From NCBI GenBank assembly GCA_963457665.1, contig OY735209.1:61855975-61919974 (forward strand): a DNA stretch of 64,000 bases. Reading direction: 5' to 3'. Source of the DNA: Thysanoteuthis rhombus (lineage: Eukaryota > Mollusca > Cephalopoda > Oegopsida > Thysanoteuthidae). Positions within the stretch are counted from its first letter, which is position 1, and the number at the start of each line of letters is the position of its first letter. A program made the position numbers and the translations under genes. Under the pieces are notes generated by a model. It was not told the origin of the DNA and searched no databases. It saw only the letters and a program-made list of their open reading frames with translations. Of this stretch, positions 33,664-44,459 are shown piece after piece.

Positions 33664-34080
33664 TATCTGGTCAGTCATTCAATAGTCATCCTCTTTTGGT
33701 AGCAGGCTATGTTGGGGTGATCAATGAATTAGTTACTTCTATCATCTTTCGTTGGGCAGTGATCACAAAAAATATCTAAATTTTCAAGAGAAAAGCGTGA
33801 ATACTGCCTGACACAAATAAATGGACCAATTTAGCATAATCTTTTAGTATAAAATTGCAAACTGAGCTACGCACAAGAAGCTTATATTTGGGAGGGATTA
33901 AATAAACATGCAAAATATCTTTTCTAGACATAAAAAATTGTGAATGTTTAAATTTTTAGCCCTCTAGTTCCGTTAGGATTGCTTGTACGTGTGATACATA
34001 CATTCATAGCCAGACACCCAGACACCCAGACCAACTGAAGAAGCCTATATTTATGTTGACGGTTTTGTTTGACAATTTTA
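33664..34080 (-). mobile_element. Family A interspersed repeat
   Basis: Opens ATCTGGTCAGTCATTCAATAG and includes GGGGTGATCAATGAATTAG, GGGCAGTGATCAC, AGCCCTCTAGTTCC and GTTGACGGTTTTGTTTGAC. It separates two groups of coding-like relics (33002-33516 and 34081-34483). Confidence 0.8.
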
Positions 34081-34482
34081 ATTGGAACCCCCTCTCCTGG
34101 ACCGGCCTGTTATATAATTCATCTTTAGATTCACTTGTTGATGAATATATGCACACTGATTCATCTGAGTTGATTACACCAAGAAAAAGAGGCCCCTGCA
34201 ATTTAATTTAATGAAAGACAAAATTTTATTTTATTGTGTAGGGGGCAAGGGAGGTTAGAGGCTCCAGAACATTGCTTGTCCTGATGGCCTTCAATATTCC
34301 GAAGATGGCCCTGGTGGTGAGTACTCAAAAGTCAGAGAACGGAAAACTGTTAAGTCTTTGGACACCTATTTACGTAAAAAAAAATTTGAATTATCCATCT
34401 CCCGTGGTATTCAAAACTTGGGACTTAAGCTATATGACAATTTGAATAAAGATGTATGCGTGTGTGTGTGTATATATATATA

Positions 34483-34483
<1 letters not shown>
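34081..34483 (+). pseudogene. Unidentified coding-like segments
   Basis: Two open stretches lie in the plus direction. The first, about 34080-34205, reads NWNPLSWTGLLYNSSLD and SLVDEYMHTDSSELITPRKR before a TAA. The second, 34259-34483, has no ATG but is open for 75 codons: RLQNIACPDGLQYSEDGPGG, EYSKVRERKTVKSLDTYLRK, FELSISRGIQNLGLKLYDNL, then it runs into a TG/TA microsatellite. A GGTGGTGAGT word at about 34311-34320 could be a relic splice donor. Composition looks protein-like but I recognise no family. They could belong with the relic at 33002-33516, split by the family A insertion. Confidence 0.3.
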
Positions 34484-34528
<45 letters not shown>

Positions 34529-34538
34529 CACATGTGTA

Positions 34539-34580
<42 letters not shown>
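34459..34580. repeat. Compound (TG)n/(TA)n microsatellite
   Basis: Short (GT)n, (TA)n to about 34526, then a pure (TG)n tract to about 34579. The following sequence AAACTCAATTGCAACATATG recurs after the tract at 35420-35580. Confidence 0.95.
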
Positions 34581-34582
<2 letters not shown>

Positions 34583-35011
34583 AGTAAACTCAATTGCAAC
34601 ATATGAAATATTACTGACAAGATGAAAGATATACATATATATCTATCTCTGTGTGTGTATGTCTGGGCACTCATGGTCACATTTTCGGGGCTACAACCTT
34701 GAAAATTATCATGGTCATTTTGGACCAACAATGCCCTAATCTTATACTGGTATTTTTTTAATCTTTTCTCTCAGATAATATTAGATTAAAGATCTATTTT
34801 TCATTTTAAGATATTTCTTCAGCTCGTTGATTCTGGTACACATGTGGGCTATGGTGATTCATTTGTACAAGGGACAGATATCTTTGCTGTCTAGGTTTTG
34901 CTTCATCTATTGCTCTGAGCGTGAATAGATATAGATATAGAAAAACAGAGATATAATAGTTGTCCATTAACTGTGAAAAACCGATAAGTTACAACAAAAT
35001 TTTATGCAAAC
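34580..35011. other. Unassigned DNA between microsatellites
   Basis: Bases 34582-34635 match 35586-35640 (GTAAACTCAATTGCAACAT; ACAAGATGAAAGATAT against ACATGATAAAATATG). The remainder holds no recognised feature. Confidence 0.45.
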
Positions 35012-35033
35012 ATACACACACACACACACACAC

Positions 35034-35090
<57 letters not shown>
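35012..35090. repeat. Compound (CA)n/(TA)n microsatellite
   Basis: (AC)n to about 35036 followed by (TA)n. It directly precedes repeat F copy 1. Confidence 0.95.
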
Positions 35091-35093
<3 letters not shown>

Positions 35094-35097
35094 GGAT

Positions 35098-35580
<483 letters not shown>

Positions 35581-35640
35581 AACCCTTGTAAACTCAATTG
35601 CAACATATTATAAACTATTATAGACATGATAAAATATGTT

Positions 35641-36382
35641 CACTTTTAATCTCAATCGCTATACTTTTGTGTTTACATGTACGTCTACATTTATTGTGGA
35701 GATAAGTCTGCTCAACTCATGTACGACTTGTTCAAAAACATTTTCATGGAAATAAATATAAACTTTCAAAGACACATGTTCATTTAAGTAAATAAAGAAT
35801 GTGTACTAAAATATAGGTGTACATTCGTATCTACAGATAGAAAAGTTACAAACTTCTTTCTGATAAATTTTCTATTTTACACTAAATTAATCCCCAATTT
35901 CATGTCTGGTTTGAAGTTTTGTCGAAGATATTTCTGGTTTAAAAAGAAAAGAAACACCTGCCTTACCACTTGCTCACCAAGATAACAGGAACTTACACCA
36001 GTCACCAAAATCAGCCTGAACAACATCATGGGAACAAAACAGATCAATTAAGCCCTGATCTGAACAAAGGGTGAAGCAACACACCTACACACACAAGAAA
36101 AGAGAATTGAAAGCTACCCTACAATTTTCACAAAAATACCCCGCATGAAGAAAGACAAAAACAAACACCTTAGTTGTGTATAAAGGTAAAAATGAAAACA
36201 GAAAAAAAACCAAAAAACAGTTGTCCATCAATCACAATGGCAAGAAACTGATCAGTAGCAACGAAACTGTAAATACCAATCTAAATTGAGCACTATTACC
36301 ATAGACAAATCAATCACTAAAAACCCTATATATGTATAAATATGTATTAATAAATGGATGTATATGATCTGACAGGATGATG
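35641..36382. other. AT-rich DNA without recognisable gene
   Basis: Bases 35930-36300 differ in texture (ACCACTTGCTCACC, CAACACACCTACACACAC, many CAA/AAC words), similar to the style of the PLE pieces nearby, but no PLE motif could be read. Confidence 0.4.
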
Positions 36383-36655
<273 letters not shown>

Positions 36656-37045
36656 TAGCAGGGATACCTGACATTGCTGGGAGAAAAAATAGCTTTAGCT
36701 ATAGCAAAGAAGCTGGAAAAATATGTTCCATGATAAATTTCTTCTTATACAACACAACCTATGAAAAAATGATTGTTTACACCATTTACACTTGAAAAAG
36801 TAACTGTAACGGGAAAAATACTGTGATGCATCCAAAAGAAAAGATGATGATGTTGCTTGACAGGGCTCCAGGATACATTATATAAGAGTTTCTGTCCGTG
36901 GATACCAGGACCCAACACGAGAATATCGAATATAGAGCTGTCCAAGGGAAAAGGAGAACATACGTAAAGGTCATTAATCTTGAGAAATAGTCTTTGCAGT
37001 TTCTAGAAATAACTTGAGGGGGTTCCTAGGGACCTCCAGCATCAA
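36656..37045. other. Unassigned DNA
   Basis: Frames at 36745-36974 (minus) have no known domain. Nothing recognised. Confidence 0.4.
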
Positions 37046-37200
37046 CTTCAATTGCCAATAACTTTTGCTGTGTAGATATGTACTCTGCAAGTCAACTTAG
37101 AACATAAGCTAGGTGAGGTTGACCTTGGAGGGCATTTGAGGTCATCAGAAGTCATTTCTTGGTTATATCTAGATAATTTTAAAGTATATTTATAAATAAA
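37046..37200 (+). repeat. Dispersed repeat H, copy 1 (AGGTCA-rich)
   Basis: Aligns with 47430-47520: CAAGTCAACTTAGAACATAAG, GGTGAGGTTGACC and AAGTCATTTCTTGGTTATATC. It carries several GAGGTCA/AGGTTGACC words. Confidence 0.5.
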
Positions 37201-37329
37201 GCTTCGACTCAAATTATTTGCATATACATAACGCCGAGTGATCCAAATCCACAACTAAAGTTCATCATCTATTATAACAAATTCTAAACCTCAACTTTCA
37301 TAATTTGCAACAATTTTTGTCTTTATATT

Positions 37330-37670
37330 ATCCTCTTACAAAAAACAAACATGGTCTATTGGTTCTCTAGCCGTTTTGGAGATTGTATCTCCAATAACAA
37401 AAAAACATTTTACATTGGTTACACAACAACCCTTTCCCAAAGATTAACATGCCACTTGTCGCAACTAATCTCCATCTGCAAACACCTCATACAGCATCAT
37501 TGCTCCCCCTCCAACATCTTAAAGATTCTTGTCAACAACACCAAAAAACTCCACAATTGCAACAACATCAGGAAGTTTCAATGCTTAAAGATGAATACAT
37601 TAAAAATACACAACCTGCCATTAACAAAATATCCTATGAAACTGGAGAAGGCATTTTAAAGTGTCTTTAA
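37330..37670 (+). pseudogene. Penelope-like element GIY-YIG endonuclease remnant
   Basis: The frame at 37351-37659 begins VYWFSSRFGDCISNNKKTFY and continues IGYTTTLSQRLTCHLS, which fits the PLE endonuclease pattern (xY-I...C..C...YIGxT...L..R...H); YIG is at 37411-37419. Further on, SICKHLIQHHC and SNILKILVNNTKKL match the KxHxxxxH and NTxIL region of these domains, and the frame ends with NTLKIHNLPLTKYPMKL, the usual place of the LxxxxxxPxxN end. YIG and the following arginine are retained, but the GIY motif reads VYW and the domain is truncated at its start. No RT in this orientation is adjacent. The domain nicks target DNA in PLE retrotransposition. Confidence 0.7.
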
Positions 37671-37680
37671 TCACATGATA

Positions 37681-38033
37681 ATACATGACAACAACAATCA
37701 AATACTTGAATACACTCAAACCAAATTACTCATGTAGAAAGACCTTTTGAAAATAACTAATGATAGTCGCAAACACTTGAAGCCAACTTATCTGAACTTT
37801 GGACAGTTCCTATACTCAGGTGAAAATACAGTTGAAAAACTCTTTTGCATACATGAGAAATTGACCAAGAAGTTAGATCGACTGAAATTGTCAATTGACT
37901 TCAACAAAACATATACAAATATATATATTTATGTATTTAATCGATATATTGTCTCTACTCTGAATTTTGAGTACAGTATGAATAGAGATTTTTCGGAACA
38001 CTATACACAACTTGTGGCATATATTCCACCTGC
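37681..38033. other. Unassigned DNA downstream of the PLE endonuclease
   Basis: An open frame at 37747-38085 (LKPTYLNFGQFLYSGENTVE; KLDRLKLSIDFNKTY) enters the next TA tract. The first ~55 codons look more protein-like than the rest, but I cannot assign them. Confidence 0.35.
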
Positions 38034-38097
38034 ACACACATATATATATTTATATATATGTATTAGATATATATATATATATTAGATAGATATATAT
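38034..38097. repeat. (TA)n-rich microsatellite
   Basis: Interrupted TA tract (TATATATTTATATATATG; ATTAGATATATATATAT). It directly precedes repeat F copy 2, as the 35012-35090 tract precedes copy 1. Confidence 0.9.
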
Positions 38098-38099
38098 AA

Positions 38100-38400
38100 C
38101 ATTGGAAAACATTTTTTTTTGTGTCACTTGAGTCACTTATTTCCCAATATCTGTTAATGTAATTTATGTAATCATTTTCAGTTTTTGTTTATGATTTACA
38201 TATGCTTTGTGAATATGGTACTATGTGTAAATTTTCTCTTGTTGGGATCATCAGTTGTTTACTATGTAACCATTCCAGGGATTTTAAAAACAAAATAGTT
38301 ACATCAACATGACCCCCCAGCAGTGTTGATCAAACATCATCTCCCTTTCAACTACGATTTTAATATCTAGCTTATGTCATACATATGATTTGCTAATTTA
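38100..38400 (+). repeat. Dispersed repeat F, copy 2
   Basis: Same block order as 35098-35415: TTTTTTGTGTCACTTGAGTC, GGTACTATGTGTAAATTTTC, GGGATCATCAGTTGTTTAC, CAGCAGTGTTGATCAAAC, TAGCTTATGTCATACATATG. It has a small extra piece (AACATGACCCCCC). Confidence 0.7.
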
Positions 38401-39059
38401 TATAGGGTATTATCATAATGTATTGTATATGGATGTTATTTTACACTACACATTATTTAATTTCTTGAAACAAGGCTTACTTACATAGGTCACCCCCAAA
38501 ATGCATTTAATAATGAGGTATAAATAAGTATAGCAACAGACATGATTTGCTGTTTGTGTCACATCTATTGCCTGTTCACCCATGTGAATATCAAATCCGT
38601 TGTGTCAATTTTAATCTCAAACTGTATTCAAACCAACTTATATCATCTTTAAGAATACTAGTTACACAGAAAAAAATTTTTGAGTCAATTCTCAACCAAT
38701 ATATTCCATCAAAGAATTTGACAATTTTTTTCCCATTAACCTTAAAGTTAATTTTTCCACACCTCAAAGGGCTATTCCATTATTATACTTGCACCATTTC
38801 TTACTTGGCATTCCATGTTCAATCTCCCATCCTACCCAACTATCTATCAGTCAGACAATTGGACCAGAGCCAAATGTTTGCCCCTTTCCCTACTTCCAGT
38901 CAATACAATGATCTTTCACACTGAAAAAGACTGGATCCATCTCTTTTGGTTACCTAATTTCCCTAACATTAATACAAATTGATTTATCTTAATATGCATT
39001 ATCTATTCATTTTATTTTTGTACATTTGTTAACATATTCTTTAATTTTCGTTATTAATT
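38401..39059. other. Unassigned DNA with coding-like frames on both strands
   Basis: The plus frame 38547-38924 has 125 codons. On the minus strand, 38750-38580 is open for about 55 codons (NFKVNGKKIVKFFDGIYWLR; SILKDDISWFEYSLRL). The minus reading is more protein-like and follows a PLE reverse transcriptase on that strand, but it does not match a PLE endonuclease. Neither frame is assigned. Confidence 0.3.
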
Positions 39060-40560
39060 CATCATAGTCAAGCTAATGAGTTTCAAAGGAGTCTGGGTGT
39101 CTAGACATGGCTTTATCATCTAAAAATCTACATGGAACAGAAATGAGTTTCGTTAATCAAACAGATTAGAGACAAACATTACATCCTCTATTCTAATATC
39201 CAAATCTAAGAACGTTGCTTGCATTCCGTTATGTTCACACGTTAGTTCAAGATCCTTAAGGTATATATTACTATACAATTTTCTGAATTCTCCACCATCA
39301 TTAAGAGAAAAAAGTCATCAATAAAATGGGTACAAACTAAAGATGAATGAGCTCGCTTTATATTAGTTCTCATTTGATATGACATGAATATATATTCATA
39401 TCTATATAAATATAAATTTGTCCTGAAGTGCAGGGGATCAATTCTCATAGGGACAAATGATCTGATGAAATATTTTATAACTTATCTTAGAGTAACATTC
39501 CCCAATAAGATGACGAACAATCGCCTTAAGGGTAGGACACATGAAGTCTTGCCTTTTTTTGTTTCATACCCCAAAACTTTTGAATATATATACTAATTCC
39601 TCTTGCAAATGCCAAGTCTATTATCTTATTTAATTCTTTAATAAGAACTTCATAAAGGATTTTCGTGTAAAGAGTTTTAAAATTGTAGGTTGAGGTAATT
39701 TTAGCCACTTAACATGTATTTATGACATCTAATTTTTCTTTAACATGCATATAATTATTGACAACCCAGAAGAGATTTAAATTATTATACAATTTACTTT
39801 TAATATGGAATTTCCGTATTTGATTGTATAGTAAATTGAATACTTTAGAAACAGCTTTGCTGAGAAGTTCAGTACTACAAACTCTAGAGGCCACAATAAA
39901 GTGAGAACATTAGATTTTTATGCATCTTAAGTATCCAATACATAATCGTACCTTTTCTTTTTCATCTATTTCAAGTCATTGCTTTTCATAAAATATTGTT
40001 ATTAAATATATTATCTGGTTCATAAGCAGATACTTTATACATGGATGATGGTATTTCTATTAAACCTCTGTCTGACAATATCCTTTTAATATAATATTTT
40101 TGCATGTAAATGCTATATCATTTGCCACTTTATCAATTGGTACTATAACAAAATCATTTTGAGGTTCGAAAAGTTCTGCTGATATTTGAGAATTTTTTAG
40201 CACCAGTTTTTTGTGGGTGTTTAAAGCATTTCACCCACTGGATTTTTTCATCTGAGAATCGGAATATTTTTTCTTTCCATATGTTGAACACTGATTCTGT
40301 TATTCGATACTTATTTGACATAGATAAAAATTTGAAATATCCAACACTTTATTGAATTCATCTAAACATTTACTATAATCAAACACTGATTCTTTATAAT
40401 TTGAACCTTTTATGAGTTTTTTTTACTTACAGTTTTTCTTTTTAATCTTTAGTTTACCTTGTCAATATGTGGCCAAGATTTTTGTCACATAATACCATGG
40501 CCTGGCACTCACTTTATTTACAGTAAGAGATTCTACCGTTTGTTTATAATTAAAATCTTC
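39060..40560 (-). pseudogene. Penelope-like element reverse transcriptase remnant (lineage 2)
   Basis: Read on the minus strand in broken frames: QNDFVIVPIDKVANDIAFTC (about 40170-40110), IMYWILKMHKN, VASRVCSTELLSKAVSKVFN followed by LLYNQIRKFH (39894 downward), VAKITSTYNFKTLYTKI with the LTKI-type first catalytic region (39708 downward), DPLHFRTNLYLYRYEYIF, and THFIDDFFLL with the IDD catalytic aspartates at 39308-39331. This order is that of PLE reverse transcriptases of the F(R/I)xDD type. The IDD pair is intact but many frameshifts and stops break the protein. It differs in wording from the PLE at 41-42 kb, so two PLE lineages are present. No endonuclease follows on this strand. Confidence 0.7.
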
Positions 40561-40645
40561 ATTTCATATTATTGGTCCTAATCTATATGTTACTTAATCT
40601 TAATTCTCTTCTTTTTCTTAATTCGCTTTGATTTATGGTTTATGC

Positions 40646-40688
40646 AATCAACCAAAATTGTCACAATAGGTTTTCAAGTTTTCAAGTT

Positions 40689-40690
<2 letters not shown>
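40646..40690 (+). mobile_element. Family A 5' fragment ending in a TA tract
   Basis: AATCAACCAAAATTGTCAC and AATAGGTTTTCAAGTTTTC then AAGTTGG match the family A 5' end and stop where (TA)n begins, at the place where intact copies have GGCTATGTATGTAT. Confidence 0.6.

Positions 40691-40735
<45 letters not shown>
40689..40735. repeat. (TA)n microsatellite
   Basis: Pure TA tract of about 45 bp directly following the family A fragment. Confidence 0.95.
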
Positions 40736-40738
<3 letters not shown>

Positions 40739-41049
40739 TGTACTATAGATGTTAAGTGATTTTTTTATTTACTAAATCTTTGATGGTTGTTGAAGTGCTG
40801 GTGGCAATGTGTATTTCCATCTTGCTCAGGTTGGAGCTGAGGTTGATGGTGGTCGTGTTGGTGGGTAATATGACGCGTCTAGTGGTGGGGGAGTTTTTCT
40901 TCTGCCTTGTTTAGTGTTTGCTTTGTGGATCTTGTATGCTTTCCTCCTTGCTAGGTGTATAAAATGACATGGATACTGGAGTGAACAAAGGGATTGTTTG
41001 ATGTAATTTTCTTTGTCATCAAGTCATTTGGGGCTAGATATTATGATGG

Positions 41050-42060
41050 CCCTTAGGTAAAAGCCTGTGATTGGTCCTGATTTAATTTTTGGAGTGTGGG
41101 AGTAAAAATGAATGTGGACGTTTTGCAGAAGATACTATGTTTGATAGAGTGGTTGGTCTTGCGTAGTAAGGTTTTAAAGAAAGGAAGTCTATTGATGGAC
41201 ACTTTTTTGAGTGTGGATTTGATAGATGGTTCCACTGTCTTCAGTCTATCTACTATGCTGTCTAGATCTATATACTGAGAGCATATCATTAGGACATTGT
41301 CGACGTGGCAAGAGTAGGAGGCTGTTTTGGGTATGATATATGCAAAATGGCCTCATTTCAGAAATTCCAGAAACAGACAAGCTAAAACCCCACTTATCGT
41401 GGACACCATTGGTAACCCAAATTTCTGTGGGTAGAAATTTCCGTTGATGCTGAAGAAGCACTGGTTTGTTATCAGTGTGCATATTTTTATGATTTGCTAA
41501 TGGATAGGGCTAGTTTAATCTTGGCCTCTTTAATCTTGGTTATTTAATAGGTGAAGACATTTTTCAACTGGGACGTTGGTATGAGATGACGTAATATCAA
41601 AGCTGGCTATGAGTTGGTTTTTCATATCTATGATCTTTATTTTGAGCATGAAGTGTCCCGTTTCTTAGGTGTGTGGGTCTGATTGTACCAAGTAATAGGG
41701 TCAGGATTTTTGCTAAAGCTTTAGCTATCTCATGGGGTGCACTGCCTATTCCTGAAATGGTGGGTCATAAAGGGATGTTTGGTTTGTGGGTTTTGGTTAG
41801 GCCGTTGAGTCTGGGCAGCATTGAATGATTCCCTATGAGTTTGATCCATGTTTAATTTTTGCTTTGTAATATTTTTCAGAAGGATTTGTTGAACTTGAAT
41901 GTTTTTTTGTCAATGAGTCTGTTGTTAGTTTTTTTAAATGTGTTATTGTCACTGAGGAGGGAGGTGATTTTGTTGTAGGAGTGTGTGTCCATATTGACCA
42001 CACCATCTCCTTTGTCTGAGTTGGTGATGTGTATTTCGTTATCCTTGGCTTGGTTTTATC
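41050..42060 (-). pseudogene. Penelope-like element reverse transcriptase remnant (lineage 1)
   Basis: On the minus strand, from 42060 downward: NEIHITNSDKGDGVVNMDTH (SDKG motif), DNNTFKKTNNRLIDKK, LPRLNGLTKTHKPNIPL with a stop then TISGIGSAPHEIAKALAKIL (LPKxHKP...PI(V)S region, about 41820-41720), SFDITSSHTNVPVEKC (first catalytic aspartate region, about 41605-41560), FYPQKFGLPMVSTISGVLAC (about 41440-41380), SYSCHVDNVLMI (41290-41312), then 41289-41053, an open 78-codon piece. The order matches PLE reverse transcriptases. The YxDD box is changed to HVDN, so the second catalytic aspartate is lost; stops and frameshifts add to the damage. The enzyme would copy PLE RNA at chromosomal nicks. 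Bases 40736-41050 may hold the 3' part but no endonuclease was read. Confidence 0.8.
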
Positions 42061-42216
42061 AATGCAAATATTTTTTTTTTTTAAAGATGGCTAGCCCCCG
42101 TTAAAATGTATCAAAATATGCTCACGGAATAATAAAAAAACTATGTGATCTAACACTTATCCCTTGAGTATTTCTCTTCACCCTCCAACTGGCATTTTCA
42201 TCTACATTATATATGC

Positions 42217-42217
<1 letters not shown>

Positions 42218-42296
<79 letters not shown>
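42218..42296. repeat. (TA)n microsatellite
   Basis: Pure TA tract of about 75 bp preceding repeat G copy 2. Confidence 0.95.
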
Positions 42297-42298
<2 letters not shown>

Positions 42299-42312
42299 AC
42301 ATACATGATTAT

Positions 42313-42460
42313 AAATTGCATGATATTATTCAGACACAGCCCATTTTCTTTAATTATTCATTCTATTCACATTGTCTAGGTCAAGTGATACATTAATCAT
42401 GTATTGAAGGGAGATCATTTCAAATAAGTTCCAATATAGTATAACACAATTTATAATCAT
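42313..42460 (+). repeat. Dispersed repeat G, copy 2
   Basis: Aligns with 36383-36506: AAATTGCATGATATTATTC, CCCATTTTCTTTAATTATTC, GTTCCAATATAGTATAACAC. TA tracts lie on both sides. Confidence 0.6.
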
Positions 42461-42489
42461 TCTGACAGATCATTTAAATCTATTTCTTA

Positions 42490-42492
<3 letters not shown>

Positions 42493-42576
<84 letters not shown>
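42493..42576. repeat. (TA)n microsatellite
   Basis: TA tract beginning with TATATATACATATATA, then pure TA. Confidence 0.95.
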
Positions 42577-42578
<2 letters not shown>

Positions 42579-43058
42579 TATATGTTAGTTGCATGCTAGA
42601 TGCAAGCATATTAGAAAGGAAATCAAAAAACAAATATATCTATTCCTTTTATCATTAGTTTTCTATGGACTTGATTTTTGGTTAGAGTATTCTTTCCTTA
42701 TCTTGCTTTGTATTTTATACCAGACAGACTCCAGTACACTAGAAAAAACCTAGATAACTTTCTCCAGGAAGTATACCACCAGAAGATAAGCCAACCAGTC
42801 CATCAACCATCTACTTCAGACAATAGAAACTTAATCATCTCAATTCTGGCATCAATGAATTCTCTGTTGTTTGGTTGAATGCTTATGAGTTTATAATCTT
42901 TGGTTTTCTTTTTTCTTTTTGTTGATAGCGGACTCAGAGACTTTCACCATCTGGTTGTTTTTTTGGCAAATACTATCTTTGTTTATGGGTCTTTACTAAT
43001 TGTGTGATTCTGTGTTCATCAAATGAAGGAGAATCTGATTTTTCCGTTGCACCTGCAG
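42577..43058. other. AT-rich DNA without recognisable feature
   Basis: Short frames only (42678-42878). Nothing recognised. Confidence 0.45.
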
Positions 43059-43918
43059 ACATCATTTCATCTTCATCTTCAGTCTTTTATTTCAATCTTT
43101 GGACATAAACCTTCTTTAGGATTTGCCAGATCTCTCTATCATGGGCGTCACAGAGTCAATACTTTCTCAACTTGTCTTGTTTGTCTCTCTATCTTGGATT
43201 CTATTTGTCTCGGTTTTGCATATGATCACAGGGGATCTCTGTTGTGAGTTGTGATGTTCATCGGTTGTCTGCCATTCTTGCAACATGACCAGCCCAATGC
43301 CATTTGAGTTTTTTAATGGATACTATGATGTCTCAAAGTCCTGCTTTTTCCCTGATATATTGTGCTATCTTGTGATCTCTCCATGAGCATGATTTTTTCC
43401 TGTGCACATTGCATGGTTCTCAGTTTGTGGGACAATCTCTTGATTAAGTTCTATGTTTCAGCTCCATAGGTGACTATTCAGACGATGCATTGGTTGTATA
43501 CTCTTCTTTTTAGGACTAATAGGATTTTCTTGTTCTTGGAGTTTGAGCTTGGTTAGCCAAAGGCTTGCCATCATAGAATGATTCTTTGCTTGACTTCTTC
43601 TCCTTTTGAGGATTTCATGGAGATTTGTTATCTTCGGTAGATGTAGTGGTCTTCTTTCTCCAGTTTTACACCTTTGATTTTGATCATTGTGTGTTCATTT
43701 TCAATGTGATTGTTGCATATGAATTTTGTTTTGCTGGAGTTCATGTGGAGGTCAACTTTCTTGCTTTCTTCATTCAGTTCATCTAGCATTAGTTGGAGTT
43801 AGTGGAGATACTCTGTAAAAAATGCGATATCGTCTGCAAATCTTAGGTTGCTCAGATATTCACCATCTATTCAGATTCCTTTCTTTTCCCAGTCTAGCTT
43901 ACAGAAGATCATCTTGTG
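43059..43918 (-). mobile_element. RTE-type LINE fragment including the RT catalytic motif
   Basis: The longest collinear RTE copy here. Plus-strand order is the complement of: 3' end (TTGGACATAAACCTTC), C-terminal region, thumb (CTTGACTTCTTCTCCTTTTG), then GCGATATCGTCTGCAAATC at about 43824-43843, which on the minus strand reads LRFADDIA with both catalytic aspartates, and finally CAGAAGATCATCTTG, matching the segment before NLDWE. It is cut off upstream of this, so the rest of the RT and the endonuclease are missing. Stops and frameshifts interrupt all frames. Same subfamily as 32298-32925. Confidence 0.85.
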
Positions 43919-44250
43919 ATGGGATAGACCTAACCCCAAACAAATCCTCCAACCAGCAATTCCTTAGGTTGGACGTTTACGCTGCAAAATATCAGATATT
44001 TTGATTACTTTGTGGATAAAGGAGATTTTTGATAGAACAGTTGCCTGAAACATACATGTATACTGACACAGGTTTTGTTTTCTCCAAGTCAACAGAAGAA
44101 ACATATATATTGAACATCAGCAAAGTGGTTTGCAGGACTGCCATGAGTTTCTTGGTGATCAGGGCATGTTAAACATTGGCACCCCAGAGAGTATCTAACT
44201 CTTCAAGATACTCCTGAAAAATCTGACTTCATATCAGCAAATTAAAAACC
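43919..44250. other. AT-rich DNA without recognisable feature
   Basis: Nothing recognised. Confidence 0.45.
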
Positions 44251-44335
44251 TTCAATCAAAATTGTCACATGGAGCTTGAGGGATGAGAATTCAAACATTT
44301 ACTCCTAAAAATTCCTCCCTGAATAAGATTTTAGA
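44251..44335 (+). mobile_element. Family A fragment with internal deletion
   Basis: CTTCAATCAAAATTGTCAC is followed directly by GGAGCTTGAGGGATGAG, AAACATTTACTCCTAAAAAT and TCCCTGAATAAGATTTTAG, so the GTTTCTTCAG...GGCTGG block is missing and the 3' half is absent. Confidence 0.6.
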
Positions 44336-44362
44336 GTACCCTCTGGCTTTCATTGGGTTTTT

Positions 44363-44453
44363 CTGGTTCTAGAATATGGTATCTTTTTTCAGATCACATA
44401 TTCATTTCAATCAAGCATGCGCTCTGAGAAGTGGTTCCATATTCTAGAACCAG
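44363..44453. repeat. 17-bp perfect inverted repeat
   Basis: CTGGTTCTAGAATATGG at 44363-44379 is perfectly complementary to 44437-44453, with a 57-bp spacer. Possible ends of a tiny non-autonomous element; no target duplication identified. Confidence 0.7.
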
Positions 44454-44459
44454 GAACAT

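Noticed and set aside
38547-38924. 125-codon plus-strand frame as a gene
   Set aside because: No motif; the opposite strand reads more protein-like and neither has a known match.
44363-44453. Rho-independent terminator
   Set aside because: The sequence is eukaryotic and the spacer of 57 bp does not fit a terminator hairpin.
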